The notes under the pieces: generated by a model
What the model saw: only the letters and a program-made list of their open reading frames with translations
Told to the model about the DNA's origin: nothing
Databases searched by the model: none
Part shown: one piece after another, positions 21,686 to 31,907 of the stretch
How the letters are laid out: every line of letters starts with the position of its first letter
Numbering within the stretch: the stretch's first letter is position 1
Position numbers and translations under genes: made by a program
Source of the DNA: Lepraria neglecta
Taxonomy: Eukaryota > Ascomycota > Lecanoromycetes > Lecanorales > Stereocaulaceae
Assembly (NCBI GenBank): GCA_033220425.1
Contig: CM065649.1
Coordinates: 1,984,001 to 2,048,000 of the forward strand
DNA length: 64,000 nucleotides
Direction of reading: 5' to 3'

Positions 21686-22146
21686 ATGACGTTAGTACAC
21701 CCATTCTCATTTAATTAATTTCGGTCCAAGGAAAAGCTACTTTCTGCATCTCGTAATGCACTTGTGGTTCCGTCCGTCCCTGCGAACACTATTGTTCCAC
21801 TAGTCTCCCGCTTCGATGTTGGATGCAATGACATGTAGCTGAAGATCAATTAGTGACTCCAAACCCAAAGACGGCAGAAAGCCTGTTCCTGTCGACGGTC
21901 CTCAATCGCCGGCTCCAAAAGATTACCTGCCTGGAGGGCACATCTACCATGACGCTCTTAACAACATGCGTCGATATGGGAATCCTCGTCAGGGGACGCC
22001 TGTACCGCAATGGATCTGTGAGTGGGAAGAGAAGTGGCAGCGTATCACTAGCGAGGGTAAAAACAATGGTAAGGAGTCCGGCTGTCAGTCAAGAGGCCCT
22101 CATTCGCTGATTATTCATGGCACCTATAGGCAAGCCCAAGCTTTAA
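21686..22146 (+). CDS. Micro-exon family member 7 (B2)
   Basis: Exon 1 is 5 nt (21686-21690, ATGAC) with donor GTTAGT. Exon 2 is 21854-22068 (215 nt) and exon 3 is 17 nt (22130-22146). They join in phase to 78 aa. It opens MTDSKPKDGRKPVPVDG, then APKDYLPGGHIYHD, NPRQGTPVPQWICEWEEKWQ and GKNNGKPKL-stop. So the last exon encodes the same GKPKL ending as the minus-strand copies, without the final Cys. The two introns are 163 and 61 bp. The splice acceptor of exon 2 aligns base for base with that of member 6. Function unknown. The Trp-rich helix and basic tail suggest a binding peptide, which is only inference. Confidence 0.75.
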
Positions 22147-22533
22147 GAGAAGCCATAATTGCCTTTTTGATTGAATGGCGGATAGAATTTTGGCACTGAC
22201 GTCATCAATATTGGAGATCATGATGATAACGGCCATACCTTTCACGAGTTGATTCCATATATGCCTTACAAGGTGGTAGACCCTTGTTGGGCGGTCAGGA
22301 AAATTGTAATGAAGAATTCGAAAACATTCCCTGTTGGCTGGAACACGTATAGGCTTGTCTCATGTCCATCCATGACGCTGAAGTTCATCGTTGTCTGCTT
22401 GCAGTTTGCCATGCTGCCAACTCCCAGCTCACACAGCGCGGTGGCTCTTCCTTGCCGATGGCTCACGAAATAATCGGACCAAAAGTCCTTGTCGTTTCCT
22501 GCCTTCACTCCTTCGATATGCTGCGTACCCTGT

Positions 22534-22989
22534 TCAAGCATGTATACGTTGAGTTGACGTCGTCTCTGCATGTTCTTCCTCAACTGTACTGCAATCCTCC
22601 TCCTCTAAACTAGGATCTGACCTCTCTACGTCGTCATCCGTATCGTCGTCTTCCTCATCACTCGTATCGTATTCTTCCTCGTCTGCGCTACTTTCCGATT
22701 CTCCTTCTTCTTCATCTTCGTCTGCGTCCTGACTGTCGTCATCTTCATCGTTCGTGGCCTTGCTCTTCTCTATCTTCCTTTTATACTTTTGCTGGGTGGC
22801 AAGAAGCAACGCAGCCGTGACCCTGCGTGCATCTGGCAGCGGTTTGCACAGGTCTCGAAGACTGTTGCGCAAGCAAGCCGGTTGGGCTGTCTCAATAGCT
22901 GTCTTCAGAAGAGCGTCCGTTTGCGATACCTTCGACTCAGCCCCTTTCGGCGAACTCGGTGCGCTTTCGTCCAAAGGGGAGTTCGACAT
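22534..22989 (-). CDS. Acidic protein, possible broken relative of the 24-kb gene
   Basis: A 151-aa open frame from an ATG at 22989. The N-terminal 75 residues include a helical LRNSLRDLCKPLPDARRVTAALLLATQQKYKRK segment, followed by a long Asp/Glu/Ser tract (about residues 82-140). In another frame just downstream (22270-22530) lie DKDFWSDYF and further residues that resemble the D-x-W-x-D segment of the 24-kb neighbour. This suggests the ancestral protein continued there and that a frameshift or unseen intron separates the parts. The acidic tract followed by a Cys/His region is common in a fungal family I cannot name. Nuclear location is plausible from composition only. Confidence 0.5.
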   Translation of the reverse strand: MSNSPLDESAPSSPKGAESKVSQTDALLKTAIETAQPACLRNSLRDLCKPLPDARRVTAALLLATQQKYKRKIEKSKATNDEDDDSQDADEDEEEGESESSADEEEYDTSDEEDDDTDDDVERSDPSLEEEDCSTVEEEHAETTSTQRIHA

Positions 22990-23802
22990 TGTCGGGGATT
23001 GAAGAGTGTATCTGGGAATGTTTTGGCTGCCTCGGATGATGAGGACTGCTGGACAGCTCGTGGATTATATACTCTGCCATCCTCCCAGATGAGAGATCGC
23101 TCATGGTGATGTCAGCGACGACTAACGGTGATCAGTCACCAGTCAGCCTGGAAAGGGTAGTGTCAATTATCGGTACAGTACCCGCGGCAAAAGATCACAC
23201 CTTAAAACGGTACATGTTCTGCCTACAGCGGCTCAGCCTTGAAGGATCGACATTGATGTTTTGGCGCTAAAATTAGCCCCAGGCCAAGCTTTCAGTGCCC
23301 GCTGTCAAACAACTCTCCCACCGGTTCAAGCGCTGGCTCGCCCAAGTCCAAGGCATCAGTTGATCTGTCGAAGTCGTTCGACAGGCAGCTTGTTATACAA
23401 ATGCTGAAACCGCGGCCTGATCAGCAAGGAGAACAGAAAGTTCACTCATCATAATCAATGAGTGCAGAAGGATTTTCAGATTGACACCTCACATTACCTT
23501 AACACCGTTGGAATGGTCATCCTTCCGATTCAGTAATCTTTGAGCTTTGTTCTTGAATTTCACGCCGCAAGGTAAGCAATGCATCATCATGCGAACCTCT
23601 TTTCCCTTTCCCATCCGTGCATTGGAAAGTCTCCGGTGGTCACAATTGCGTACTCCTCGAATCATGCGCCACCCTTGCGGAGCAGGCTGCTTCTAGGAAT
23701 TTACTTGCATGTCTCTTCTAGTTTGACAGATCACGGCGATGATAATTCTCAGTCAGAGATGGCGCGCTACTCCCGTTGGATTTTGGATATAGAGGGACAA
23801 GT
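22990..23802. other. Intergenic
   Basis: Spacer between two minus-strand acidic-protein genes. No exon is supported. It contains the promoter of the 22.5-kb gene and the 3' side of the 24-kb gene. Confidence 0.45.
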
Positions 23803-24481
23803 CTAGTATTTCGGCCGCTTATGGGCATACTCCTTCTCAACATAAGGCCCATTACGGCAGCCATCAGCGTCACCAGGCTCATCACAGCAAGTCCATTTGA
23901 ATCCGTCGGGATACACATCTTCTTGGTCAGCTATCTGTCCAAGAGAGCCTTCGTCCCAGTCAGTCCAAACGTGGCTGTCGTAATCAGGCTCTCTCTCCCT
24001 TATGCACAAGTAAGCGGTTCAAAGTTGCTATCAAAGCCTAGTCCGATGGACTTCATGTCATACCCTGGTGCCACGTGCAAGGATCATCAGCAACTTCAGT
24101 CACACCGGATTCCTCAGAGCAGTTTTCACAAGTAGCGTATCTCGGCCTTAGTTGCTTTGGAACCTTTCGGACACGAGCAGTGGCACCGCCGTCGCTTTCC
24201 TCCTCTTCCGTCTCATGTTCATCCTCATCCTTATCTCCATCATCATCTTCGTCCCCGTCCTCGTCATCATCACGTCCATGTCTCGTCCCACTCTCTGGAA
24301 TCAATAGAAGCGTGCGTACAAGCGTAGATGCTTCTACAGACAAGCGGCAGATTGACGAGAGGGTGCGTCGAAGACGATCTAGATGGGCAAAGTCATTAGC
24401 ATTTTACAATGGTAGACCCATCAGCAACTCGTTCTGGGCAGGTGAACTGGAGGCGGTGAGGTCGATGACCTTGCGAGGCAT
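23803..24481 (-). CDS. Acidic Cys/His-motif fungal protein
   Basis: Proposed exons are 24418-24481 (MPRKVIDLTASSS...), 24064-24378 and 23803-23998. After a helical N-terminus and a long Asp/Glu tract, exon 2 carries RPRYATCENCSEE...CTWHQG. Exon 3 carries DYDSHVWTDWDE, YPDGFKWTCCDEPGDADGC and ends YVEKEYAHKRPKY. The order C-x2-C, C-x-W-H, D-x-W-x-D, W-x-C-C is a recurring pattern in fungal proteins and looks like a zinc-binding fold. The sum of the exons is 575 nt, so the junction between exons 2 and 3 does not close in phase. Either the real splice differs or one base has been lost. Intron 1 would be only 39 bp. Confidence 0.55.
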
Positions 24482-24766
24482 GATTTCAATGGATATGACC
24501 GATGGGTTAGGTAATGTTGATGGATTTTCTGATGTTTGTTCAAGTTTCACTTTCAAAGTTCGGGCCGAGCCAGGAAGCTAATCAAGTCCCGGCAAGACAA
24601 CGCTTTCTGGTAAAGTAAATCCATGGATGACAGGATAGTTGACATTATACTATCAGAATTGCTGTTATAATGGGCACGTACCAGCGTGTTTGAGATCCAT
24701 TTTCGAGGATAACACTAGCAGGTGCTGCTCCTAATGATGTTCAGACGCGAACCCAGCTGAGTTCGC
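24482..24766. other. Intergenic
   Basis: Promoter side of the 24-kb gene and 3' side of the membrane protein gene; no exon supported. Confidence 0.4.
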
Positions 24767-25339
24767 TCACACAATCATGGTATCCGGATTCATCTCAAGC
24801 GGTCCCCAACTCGCCACCCACCCAACCCCCCACAGCGCCAGAAATTCAAAGATATCCATACCCCACCAAACATTAACCGTCACATGATTCAATCCACCAA
24901 AGAACCAACCAACCAGCATAAGATTCCACAGCGCCAACCCAAGCAAAAACAAATCAAAATGCCACCTCGTGAACGTCCTATGAAATACCACCCGCTCGCC
25001 GCACATACGCCCAATCAGATGTAGTAGGTAAGCCTCGCAGAAGAAGAACAACACGGCTAGGATGATGCGCGGGATGTTGCTGAAGGCAAAGTGATGGGAG
25101 ACGATGCCGAGGACGGAGTTGAAGGTATCGAGGACGAGGACGATGCACATGCAGAGGCGGCGGAGGAGAACGGCGCGGTCGGGGCAGTTGAAGAGGGAGA
25201 AGGAGGCGATTGTGAGGCCGGGCCAGCAGTTGCGGGCGGAGGGGCAGGGGTGGTGTTTTGGTTGGGGTTGCGAGGAGTAGGAGGGTGGGGGCTCAGCGGG
25301 GGTGGAGGAATTTTTGTTGGTGAAGGATTCGAAGACCAT
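24767..25339 (-). CDS. Four-TM membrane protein (hypothetical)
   Basis: 190 aa from the first ATG at 25339. The N-terminal 45 residues are Pro/Ser-rich (SSTPAEPPPSYSSQPQ) and probably cytosolic. Four hydrophobic segments follow, near LCMCIVLVLDTFNSVLGIV, IILAVLFFFCEAYLLHLIG, FDLFLLGLALWNLMLVGWFF and FEFLALWGVGWVASW. The four-helix layout with a proline-rich tail resembles small fungal MARVEL-like proteins, but I see no diagnostic motif. The stop lies inside GTGTGAGC. A donor there could add a tiny last exon (VSSTC-stop), so the last residues are uncertain. Confidence 0.75.
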   Translation of the reverse strand: MVFESFTNKNSSTPAEPPPSYSSQPQPKHHPCPSARNCWPGLTIASFSLFNCPDRAVLLRRLCMCIVLVLDTFNSVLGIVSHHFAFSNIPRIILAVLFFFCEAYLLHLIGRMCGERVVFHRTFTRWHFDLFLLGLALWNLMLVGWFFGGLNHVTVNVWWGMDIFEFLALWGVGWVASWGPLEMNPDTMIV

Positions 25340-25971
25340 AGTTGTGATCGTCACTAGCGGTTCGGATGGGAGGGTGCTAACACGCTAGAGACGTTGAAGG
25401 GGGTCGAGAGAACGGTCTTGTCATGAAGGGATTTTGAGAGAAGAGACGAAAGAGAGCATGCTTCGCGCTGGGACCCTGCCTTTACTTATACATGTCCAGA
25501 TCCACGGTTAGTCAGCTGAAACGACACTATCGAGCTCTGTGTAGGCTCAGCCAGCTGCCAAGCGGCCCCATTGCTGCGGCGGCTGCCTTGAAGGATGGAA
25601 GGATTCAGCGCTTTCGCGGCGAAGTAATGGGCGTGAACCCACTCGAGGTTCGCAGGCAGCGGGCTCAATCGATGATGATTTCTTTTGAAACCTGCTTAAC
25701 ACCAACGGCGCACTTACTTTCACGCATATCAACGCAGCTTCCTGGCATGAGTAACTGTTGTAAACCCGTGGTAGTAATGGCTTCTGTTGGTCTGGCTTTG
25801 TGGCTGAGCCGCTAAAATTAGCTCTGCCTTAAATTCGCTTTCGGGTACACTTGCTTGCGTGCCGGCCCAGTTCCCGTTGCCAAGACTTCTCCATGTGTTT
25901 CAAAGGTCCGGTTATTCTCCCTTCACTTCGATAAACAGCGGTGAAACGTGAACAGCTTTGCCACTGCAGCG
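25340..25971. other. Divergent promoter region
   Basis: Shared upstream region of the membrane protein (minus) and the MpaB-like gene (plus). No coding exon is supported. Confidence 0.5.
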
Positions 25972-27252
25972 ATGGATTATCTCAGTCCGAGAAACCTCAC
26001 AAGTGCCCTTCCCACGCAATCAGAAGTCCTAGGTCTATCATGGCACCTCATCCTCCTCCCCCTCCTCCTATACCCCACCCTCTGCTTCCTCCTCCGGCAC
26101 CACCGTCTCCGCCAAACCCTCGAAGAATTTCCCTACACCACCCCAAAATCCTTCGCCTCAATGACAAACGAGCACGCTCTCTACATCCAACAGACACTCT
26201 CGGAGCTCGAATTCCCCACCATTTTCGAAAAGTCCCTGCAATTCGCCCTTTTCCGAACATACGGAATCCCTAGCATATCGAAATTGTTAGTACAGACGGG
26301 GGAGCTCAGTGAGGCCGCGAATGCAACGAAGAGGTATACAGATACGAGTGTGCTGATTGCGGAATTCATGAGCTATGATCCTAGCAGTGAGAGGAGCGTA
26401 GAGGCGATTGGACGTATGAATTATATCCACTCGCAATATCAGAAGGCGGGGAAGATTAGCAATGATGACATGTTGTACACGCTCTCTCTATTCGCCTTGG
26501 AACCTGCACGGTGGATTAATAAGTACGAATGGAGACAGCTAGAAGAGTTTGAGAAGTGTGCGATTGGGACGTTTTGGAAGGGCTTGGGCGATGCGATGGG
26601 GATTGATTACGGGAAGCTGAGGTCTGCAGAGTGGACGGATGGGTGGCACTGGCTTGAGGAGGCGAGGGAGTGGGCGGAGGGGTATGAAAGGGAGAAGATG
26701 GTGCCGGATCTCAATAATAATAAGACGGCGGATCAGACGGTTGCGATACTGCTTTGGAGCATACCGAACATGCTGAAGCCGTTCGGCAGCAAGGTTGTGA
26801 GCGCGTTGATGGATGATCGGTTAAGGACTGCCATGATGTACGAGAAGCCGCCCCAGTTCTACTTCTCACTCATCTCCCTCATCTTCACTATCCGCAAATA
26901 CACACTCCGCTACCTCTGCCTCCCTCGACCTTACGTTTTCCGCTACCATTTCCTCACCGATCAACCCTCGAAGGAAAACACCTACTTTATGAAGAGATTT
27001 GAGACGATCCCATGGTACGTGAAGCCCACCCTACGCAACAGGTTCGGCCCTTCGGCATGGATTTCTTGGATGAGAGGACTGCCGTTGCCTGGAGATGAGG
27101 GTGAGAAGTATTGGCCTAGGGGATATAAGATTGAGCAAATCGGGCCGGATGTTATGAGGGGAAAGGGTGGAGAGTATTGTAGGGAGAGTAAGGAGAGGTT
27201 GGTGAGGGAGAGGGGGAGGGGGTGTCCTTTTGGGAGGGCGAAGGTGGAGTGA
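25972..27252 (+). CDS. MpaB/Lcp-like ER-bound oxygenase (DUF2236 family)
   Basis: An intronless gene of 426 aa from the first ATG (25972). A TM segment lies near residues 23-41, followed by a large soluble domain. It shows the layout of fungal MpaB-type proteins, which belong to the latex-clearing-protein / DUF2236 fold of heme oxygenases. Visible are a helix with RYTDTSVLIAEF, then IGRMNYIHSQY, whose His is a candidate heme ligand, and ALEPARWINKYEWRQLEEFEK. MpaB itself cleaves a farnesyl side chain in mycophenolic acid synthesis. Most homologues lie outside such clusters and their substrates are unknown. No biosynthetic genes lie next to this copy, so I do not infer a pathway. The C-terminus is basic (RGCPFGRAKVE). 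Confidence 0.85.
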   Translation: MDYLSPRNLTSALPTQSEVLGLSWHLILLPLLLYPTLCFLLRHHRLRQTLEEFPYTTPKSFASMTNEHALYIQQTLSELEFPTIFEKSLQFALFRTYGIPSISKLLVQTGELSEAANATKRYTDTSVLIAEFMSYDPSSERSVEAIGRMNYIHSQYQKAGKISNDDMLYTLSLFALEPARWINKYEWRQLEEFEKCAIGTFWKGLGDAMGIDYGKLRSAEWTDGWHWLEEAREWAEGYEREKMVPDLNNNKTADQTVAILLWSIPNMLKPFGSKVVSALMDDRLRTAMMYEKPPQFYFSLISLIFTIRKYTLRYLCLPRPYVFRYHFLTDQPSKENTYFMKRFETIPWYVKPTLRNRFGPSAWISWMRGLPLPGDEGEKYWPRGYKIEQIGPDVMRGKGGEYCRESKERLVRERGRGCPFGRAKVE

Positions 27253-27784
27253 TGAATTGTATGAACATGACACAGAAATGACAGGACAACTCAACATTTA
27301 GGGCTTATATTTTCATGCATGCGGAGCATCATCTATGAGAGACGAATGACGAATTATGGAGATAGCAATTCAAAATTAGAAATGTACGGAACGTCGTTTG
27401 AGGAAAAGATTTCGAAGTTTCTGAGACGTTCGGAATAGACATGCTGGTATGGCAATCAAAGAAAAATCTTCTATTACGGCTCCAGGTTTTTAAAATCAAG
27501 ACCTCTGTATGTTGATACAAGCTGTGAAACAAGGAAGAATGCGCACCTCACCATGCAGCAGCGGAGCTGAGCCTTATAGAATCATGCAGCCCAGGTGAAG
27601 CCTGGAGGTCTATCGTGTCTAAGCGTGATCCGACGCTGCGTATGTACAGGTATTCTCGATCTGTCTTCACCCTCGCATCGATTAATGCGGACGGCATCAC
27701 GTCCCATAATCAAACGCACCAGGAGCCCAAGCCTTCAATGTAGTAGGTCATCAATTAATCCTTCACACAGCTATAGACCTTCAT
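27253..27784. other. Convergent intergenic
   Basis: 3' to 3' spacer between the MpaB-like gene and the complex I subunit gene; no exon supported. Confidence 0.5.
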
Positions 27785-28366
27785 CTATTTCTTCTCCTCG
27801 TCGTCGGGGTCTGGTAGTATGCCCTCAGCTTCTAATCTCCTCCTCGCTTCTTCTAATGCCCATGTCTGTATCCTGTTTCGATAAATTAGCAATCCATAGC
27901 TTCCATCCAACTCGTCCTAGACCGATTCAAAAGAAAGTCTTTCCCTTCCCAATTTTCCAACTTTCCTACAAGTATCCCTTCGCCCGGTCTCGTATCCACC
28001 TACTTTCGATCCCCTTCCTCATACATGCTCGATCAAAGAAAGCCACACTTACGAAGTATCAGGCTTATAAGCATAAGCAACAACCCCAAAAGCTAAACTC
28101 CCCCAAAACCCCCACACCCACGTCTTCTCCCATCCCTCCTCTTTATATTTCTCTCCCGGCGGCACGCCAAACAACCATCCAGTCGGCGGGTCGTAGTGAG
28201 ATTCGTGGCTAGCGGTGTCTGGGGAAGGGTGTTCGGAGACGTCTGAGGGGTGGGTGGATGCCAGTGAGCGCCTGGGTTGGAAGGGTATGGGGCCTAGGCG
28301 GCGGATGGTGGGTTTGAGGAGAGCGGTGCACGCGGAGGAGCGTGATAGGGGAAGGAGGGGAGGCAT
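27785..28366 (-). CDS. NADH:ubiquinone oxidoreductase ESSS subunit (NDUFB11-like)
   Basis: Exons 28053-28366 and 27785-27872, with an intron of 180 bp (GTAAGT...ACAG), give 133 aa. The N-terminus (MPPLLPLSRSSACTALLKPT..RRLG..PRRSLAST) is a basic, hydroxylated mitochondrial presequence. The mature part contains the family signature PTGWLFGVPPGEKYKEEGWE, then a single TM segment (VWGFWGSLAFGVVAYAYKP) and the C-terminal helix TWALEEARRRLEAEGILP. This is the ESSS accessory subunit of complex I in the inner membrane arm. The length is normal. The frame continues upstream to a TTG, but the ATG at 28366 is the first usable start. Confidence 0.93.
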
Positions 28367-29347
28367 TGAGTTGGTAGAGGTCGACAATTGAAGGGAGAGG
28401 AGCTGAGGTGATAATAGATGAGAAAGAAGAGGTGAGGTTGGCGGGAGATCGGAGCGTGGGTTTGGTTGGGCTTGGCGCGCGGAAATCGCGCTAGTTGGTG
28501 GAATTTCTTCGCGCCTGACCGTTAGGAAGCTTGCGTTACAGTAATTATGTTGAAATTTACCGTCACGTCAATTACCGTCAGGAACGGGGAGCATCCCTAG
28601 CTGAAAGCCATCTATATGCAGGTGCAGGATCGCTTGTGCTGCTGCTTTAAGAATACTGCCAAAAACTTGGGGTGCACCACGAGCCTTTATACAAACCGAC
28701 AGCTCAGCCTCCGTAAAATTGGGTACTGAAAAAATGCAAGATGGAGGGAGTCCAGACCGATGTTGATGTTGTTAGCATCGTCAGCGGCATAGTGTGGTCA
28801 CGCTCTAAAGATAATGAGAAGAAAAAGAACGTCATGATATGCCCAAAAAAGGAAGCTATTGTCCTTACTGGTGGCTCAGGCCGCTGGGCTTACGTCGCAT
28901 TTGATAGAAGACATGATGCAACTTCTTTAGCACCAGAAACATGACCAAAACATCCAGATGAGAAGACAGCCAATCCAAGTAGACGAACGGGCTCCGTGCG
29001 GACAGATATGCGCTTCGACATGGTTGAGAATAATGAACGAGCATAGCTAAGCAAGGCATTGGTAGGAGCTACAAGTATTCTAGACAGTAACATGTCAATC
29101 TTCATCATTGACGTAGGGTGCACGGTACTTAAGTGGCTGCCCAAAGGATCACCTATTGAGGTCACGTCCCACTTCCCTGTTCTGCTCTGCTCAATGTTGA
29201 TGGCGAATCGCTTGGCGTCCCAGATCTCTTTATCGAAATACGCTATCAGCATTGAAATATAGAATACAAGACACGAGATAATAGCAGCAAACGCCACCAA
29301 TCGATCTAACAGCCTCAACGGACACGTCTAGCAAGTGATACATTGTA
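28367..29347. other. Intergenic with a possible fragment
   Basis: A minus-strand frame at 28890-29318 has a clear hydrophobic segment (LVAFAAIISCLVFYISMLIAYFD), then about 100 residues, but its upstream end has no ATG before the segment. It may be a fragment of a membrane protein gene or the decayed tail of the split gene beside it. Not called as a gene. Confidence 0.35.
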
Positions 29348-30200
29348 CTATAAATTTATTGGCGAGGCGCATATAAAATTTCCCGTGCAGAGCGCGTGTT
29401 TTACGGTCGAGTCAATAGTAGGCACGTTCGTACAAAGCACTCTCTCCTCCGAGGCGGTTGCTGAAGGTGATGATGGAGAGTCGATAATCGTTGGATCCGT
29501 GAGGGTGTATTCTCCGCACGAGAGAGTGATATTTTGGTCCTCGTATGCAAGAGTGATGACATCGGTGTTTGGGCCGGAGAGGCTTTCGTCCCAATAATCC
29601 AGACTCACAGACACGCACGTTGCTGGGAAGCTTGCCGGAGGCTTGGACCGGTCCTGGTCGAGCTTCGGAAATTGGCAGCCATGCAGCTGGCATTTGATTC
29701 GAATCTAGAGGAGTATGTTAGCATCGTGAGAGAGAGTCCGTAGTGAAGGGTGGTATACCTAGGATTAGAACCTGCATCGGAACACCAACTTGGCTGTACC
29801 ATATGGTCACTTCAGCACTGCACTGATCAGGTACCCAGTCACCGGAATTGACAGGCAGATATGCTGGGCCAGCGGGGCCATTGTAGCATCCGTAGTCGAC
29901 ATAATTCTGCTTCTGCGTCTAGATGTCGGTCGTGCATATCAAAGATATATGGAAAAGGCCTTACAAAAGATGTCCACCCGTTAGGGTACCCGTATCATTT
30001 GCCAGCGATAGCCAAGCAATCCCATCCTTATCGGCAAGGTTCATCTATACACCTTCGGCAGTGCATGCATTGATACCGGTTATGACATCATGGACAGTTG
30101 CGTTGGTGACCTGGCCCACCGACCCGAAAAACGTCGGCTCAAAGCTCAAAGCCTCGCCAATGACGGATTGGCTAGATACAGTCTTGGGGCTAGCGCAATA
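29348..30200 (-). pseudogene. Secreted-protein gene, 3' half, split by transposons
   Basis: Three coding blocks are visible on the minus strand. The first abuts the pogo element and reads YCASPKTVSSQSVIG...VTNATVHDVITGINACTAEGV, then TAG, then MNLADKDGIAWLSLAND. The second (about 29790-29903) reads NYVDYGCYNGPAGPAYLPVN...EVTIWYSQVGVPMQ. After an intron (GTTCTA...CTCTAG), the third runs IRIKCQLHGC...SLDYWDESLSG to a stop at 29348. Cys-rich, N-glycosylation-type composition fits an extracellular protein. The TAG could come from CAG by C to T change, and the splice between the first two blocks does not close in phase. The 5' half lies at 45676-46567. Confidence 0.75.
30199..30200. repeat. TA target-site duplication (left)
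   Basis: TA dinucleotide flanking the pogo-type element on the left; the matching copy is at 45676-45677. TA duplication is diagnostic of Tc1/mariner/pogo insertion. Confidence 0.85.
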
Positions 30201-30251
30201 GGAGTAAGCCCCAGTACGCGCACGGTCCCACTATGCGCACACCTCCACCAA
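30201..30251. repeat. Pogo-type terminal inverted repeat, left
   Basis: Matches the reverse complement of 45626-45675 with only a few differences over about 50 bp. Confidence 0.88.
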
Positions 30252-31907
30252 ATATGCACCAGCAAGCCAAATTTCAAATCCCACTACAACCAATGTATGT
30301 ATGGAGTTGAAATCTGTACTGGAGATAGATTGAATCAATATTAATCCGTGTGACTACTGCTATAACTACTGGAATCGTATCGGAAGCTTCCGTGGCCTCC
30401 CTAACCTCCCCTTCTTAATTTCTATTACCTCCTCTTTAGCAGTAGAATTTTTAATTATAACTATATCTTCCTGTATTAGTATAGCGGGAATCTTCTTCTT
30501 ATACCCTTTGGCTTACTCTTTAAGGCCTATTTAGATCTATTATACAGCCTACTTAGTAAGCCTTACCTCCTCTTTAGCAGCCTTCTTTTCCTTTACCGCT
30601 TAAGCCTTCTAGAATTAAGCCTATTACCTCTTAACCTTCCTCTAGGCTACCTCTATAGCCTTAGCCTCCTTTTATATCTATCTTTCTTCTTTCTCTATTA
30701 TTTTTTACTCTATAAGCTTAGCTTTCTTATCCTCTTTAACTACTATAAGCTCTCTAGCCTATTATATTTTAGTTAGGCTAAACTATAAGCTTTTTAAATT
30801 ATCTCTAAGTATATTAAATAGTAGCTTAGTATATATTCTTTTCTTCTTTTCAATAAATACTACCCTCCTAAGACCTTAGTTTTCTACTTCGAGGATTAAG
30901 TTCTTAGCTATAAGCTGTTCTAGGGTATTTAAGAGCTTACGGACTTCTGGCCTAATTATATCGCTAACTACTAATTTAATAAGACGATATACCTTGATCT
31001 AATTATTATCTAAGAGAGTAGTTAAGCTTAGAGAGCCACTTAAATTACGCGTTATTAATCGTCTTTCTTAAAGTTTACTTAGAACTTACTCTAGATTAAA
31101 AGGAAGCAGGCCTATCTTTGACTACCTACTTACTATATTCTTTAGACTGAATACTTATAAATAAGCAGGCTAAAATAAGCTAAAGAAGTATCTCTTATTT
31201 AGCTTATAAAGCCTTTATATATTATATATCTATTAATTAAGTTATTATAAGTAGTAGTTTACTAAGGGACTAAATAAGCTTATATCTAGTAGCTATAGCC
31301 GATAAGTTGAATATAGAGGATATACGGCCACAATAATCTTGTATTAATTATACCAGTCCAAGAACGATATATTCAGATAGCTTCTATACCTATTAACTAG
31401 AAGAAGCCTATAATCTCTCCTATTCCGTACCTTCCCCTTGGTATACCTATTAAAAACCTTAGTTAACTAAGAGATACCTAATAAGTTATTAGTCTAGCCA
31501 GTAGGAGAAGATATAAAATAGGCTTCCTAGTTATTGAAATCCTCTAGCCAGGAGTCTTATATATTATCTATTTTGGCTTGGTAGATAATAGATAGTAGGA
31601 GATAGGATCTATCTATAGAAATTGTAGCTACGACTATAATCCATTCCCTATTCTTATCCTGGCCAGTACCTCTTATTTCAGGACCTTTAGAGAATACCCT
31701 CTTAGTCTTCTAAAGGATACTAATTAAGAAGCCTTTCTTATCCATATTATATATATTTTCTAGGAGTATATCATATTAAGCTATTTTCGAAGCTATCTGC
31801 TCTATATTAATATAAGAATATTACTATTTAGGATTAATTACCTTCTTAAAATAGAGGTTATATTTATAATAATTATCTGCTTTCTTCCTATTAAGATTAA
31901 AGCCTAG

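Noticed and set aside
5464-24500. Biosynthetic gene cluster in the accessory region
   Set aside because: No synthase, transporter or regulator gene is present in the gene-poor region. The MpaB-like gene at 26 kb has no pathway neighbours.
26048-26369. Minus-strand Gly-rich ORFs in the MpaB-like gene
   Set aside because: Shadows of a long, well-supported intronless gene.
27595-28212. 205-codon plus-strand ORF
   Set aside because: Antisense to the ESSS subunit gene and its intron; Ser/Pro-rich shadow of pyrimidine-rich sequence.
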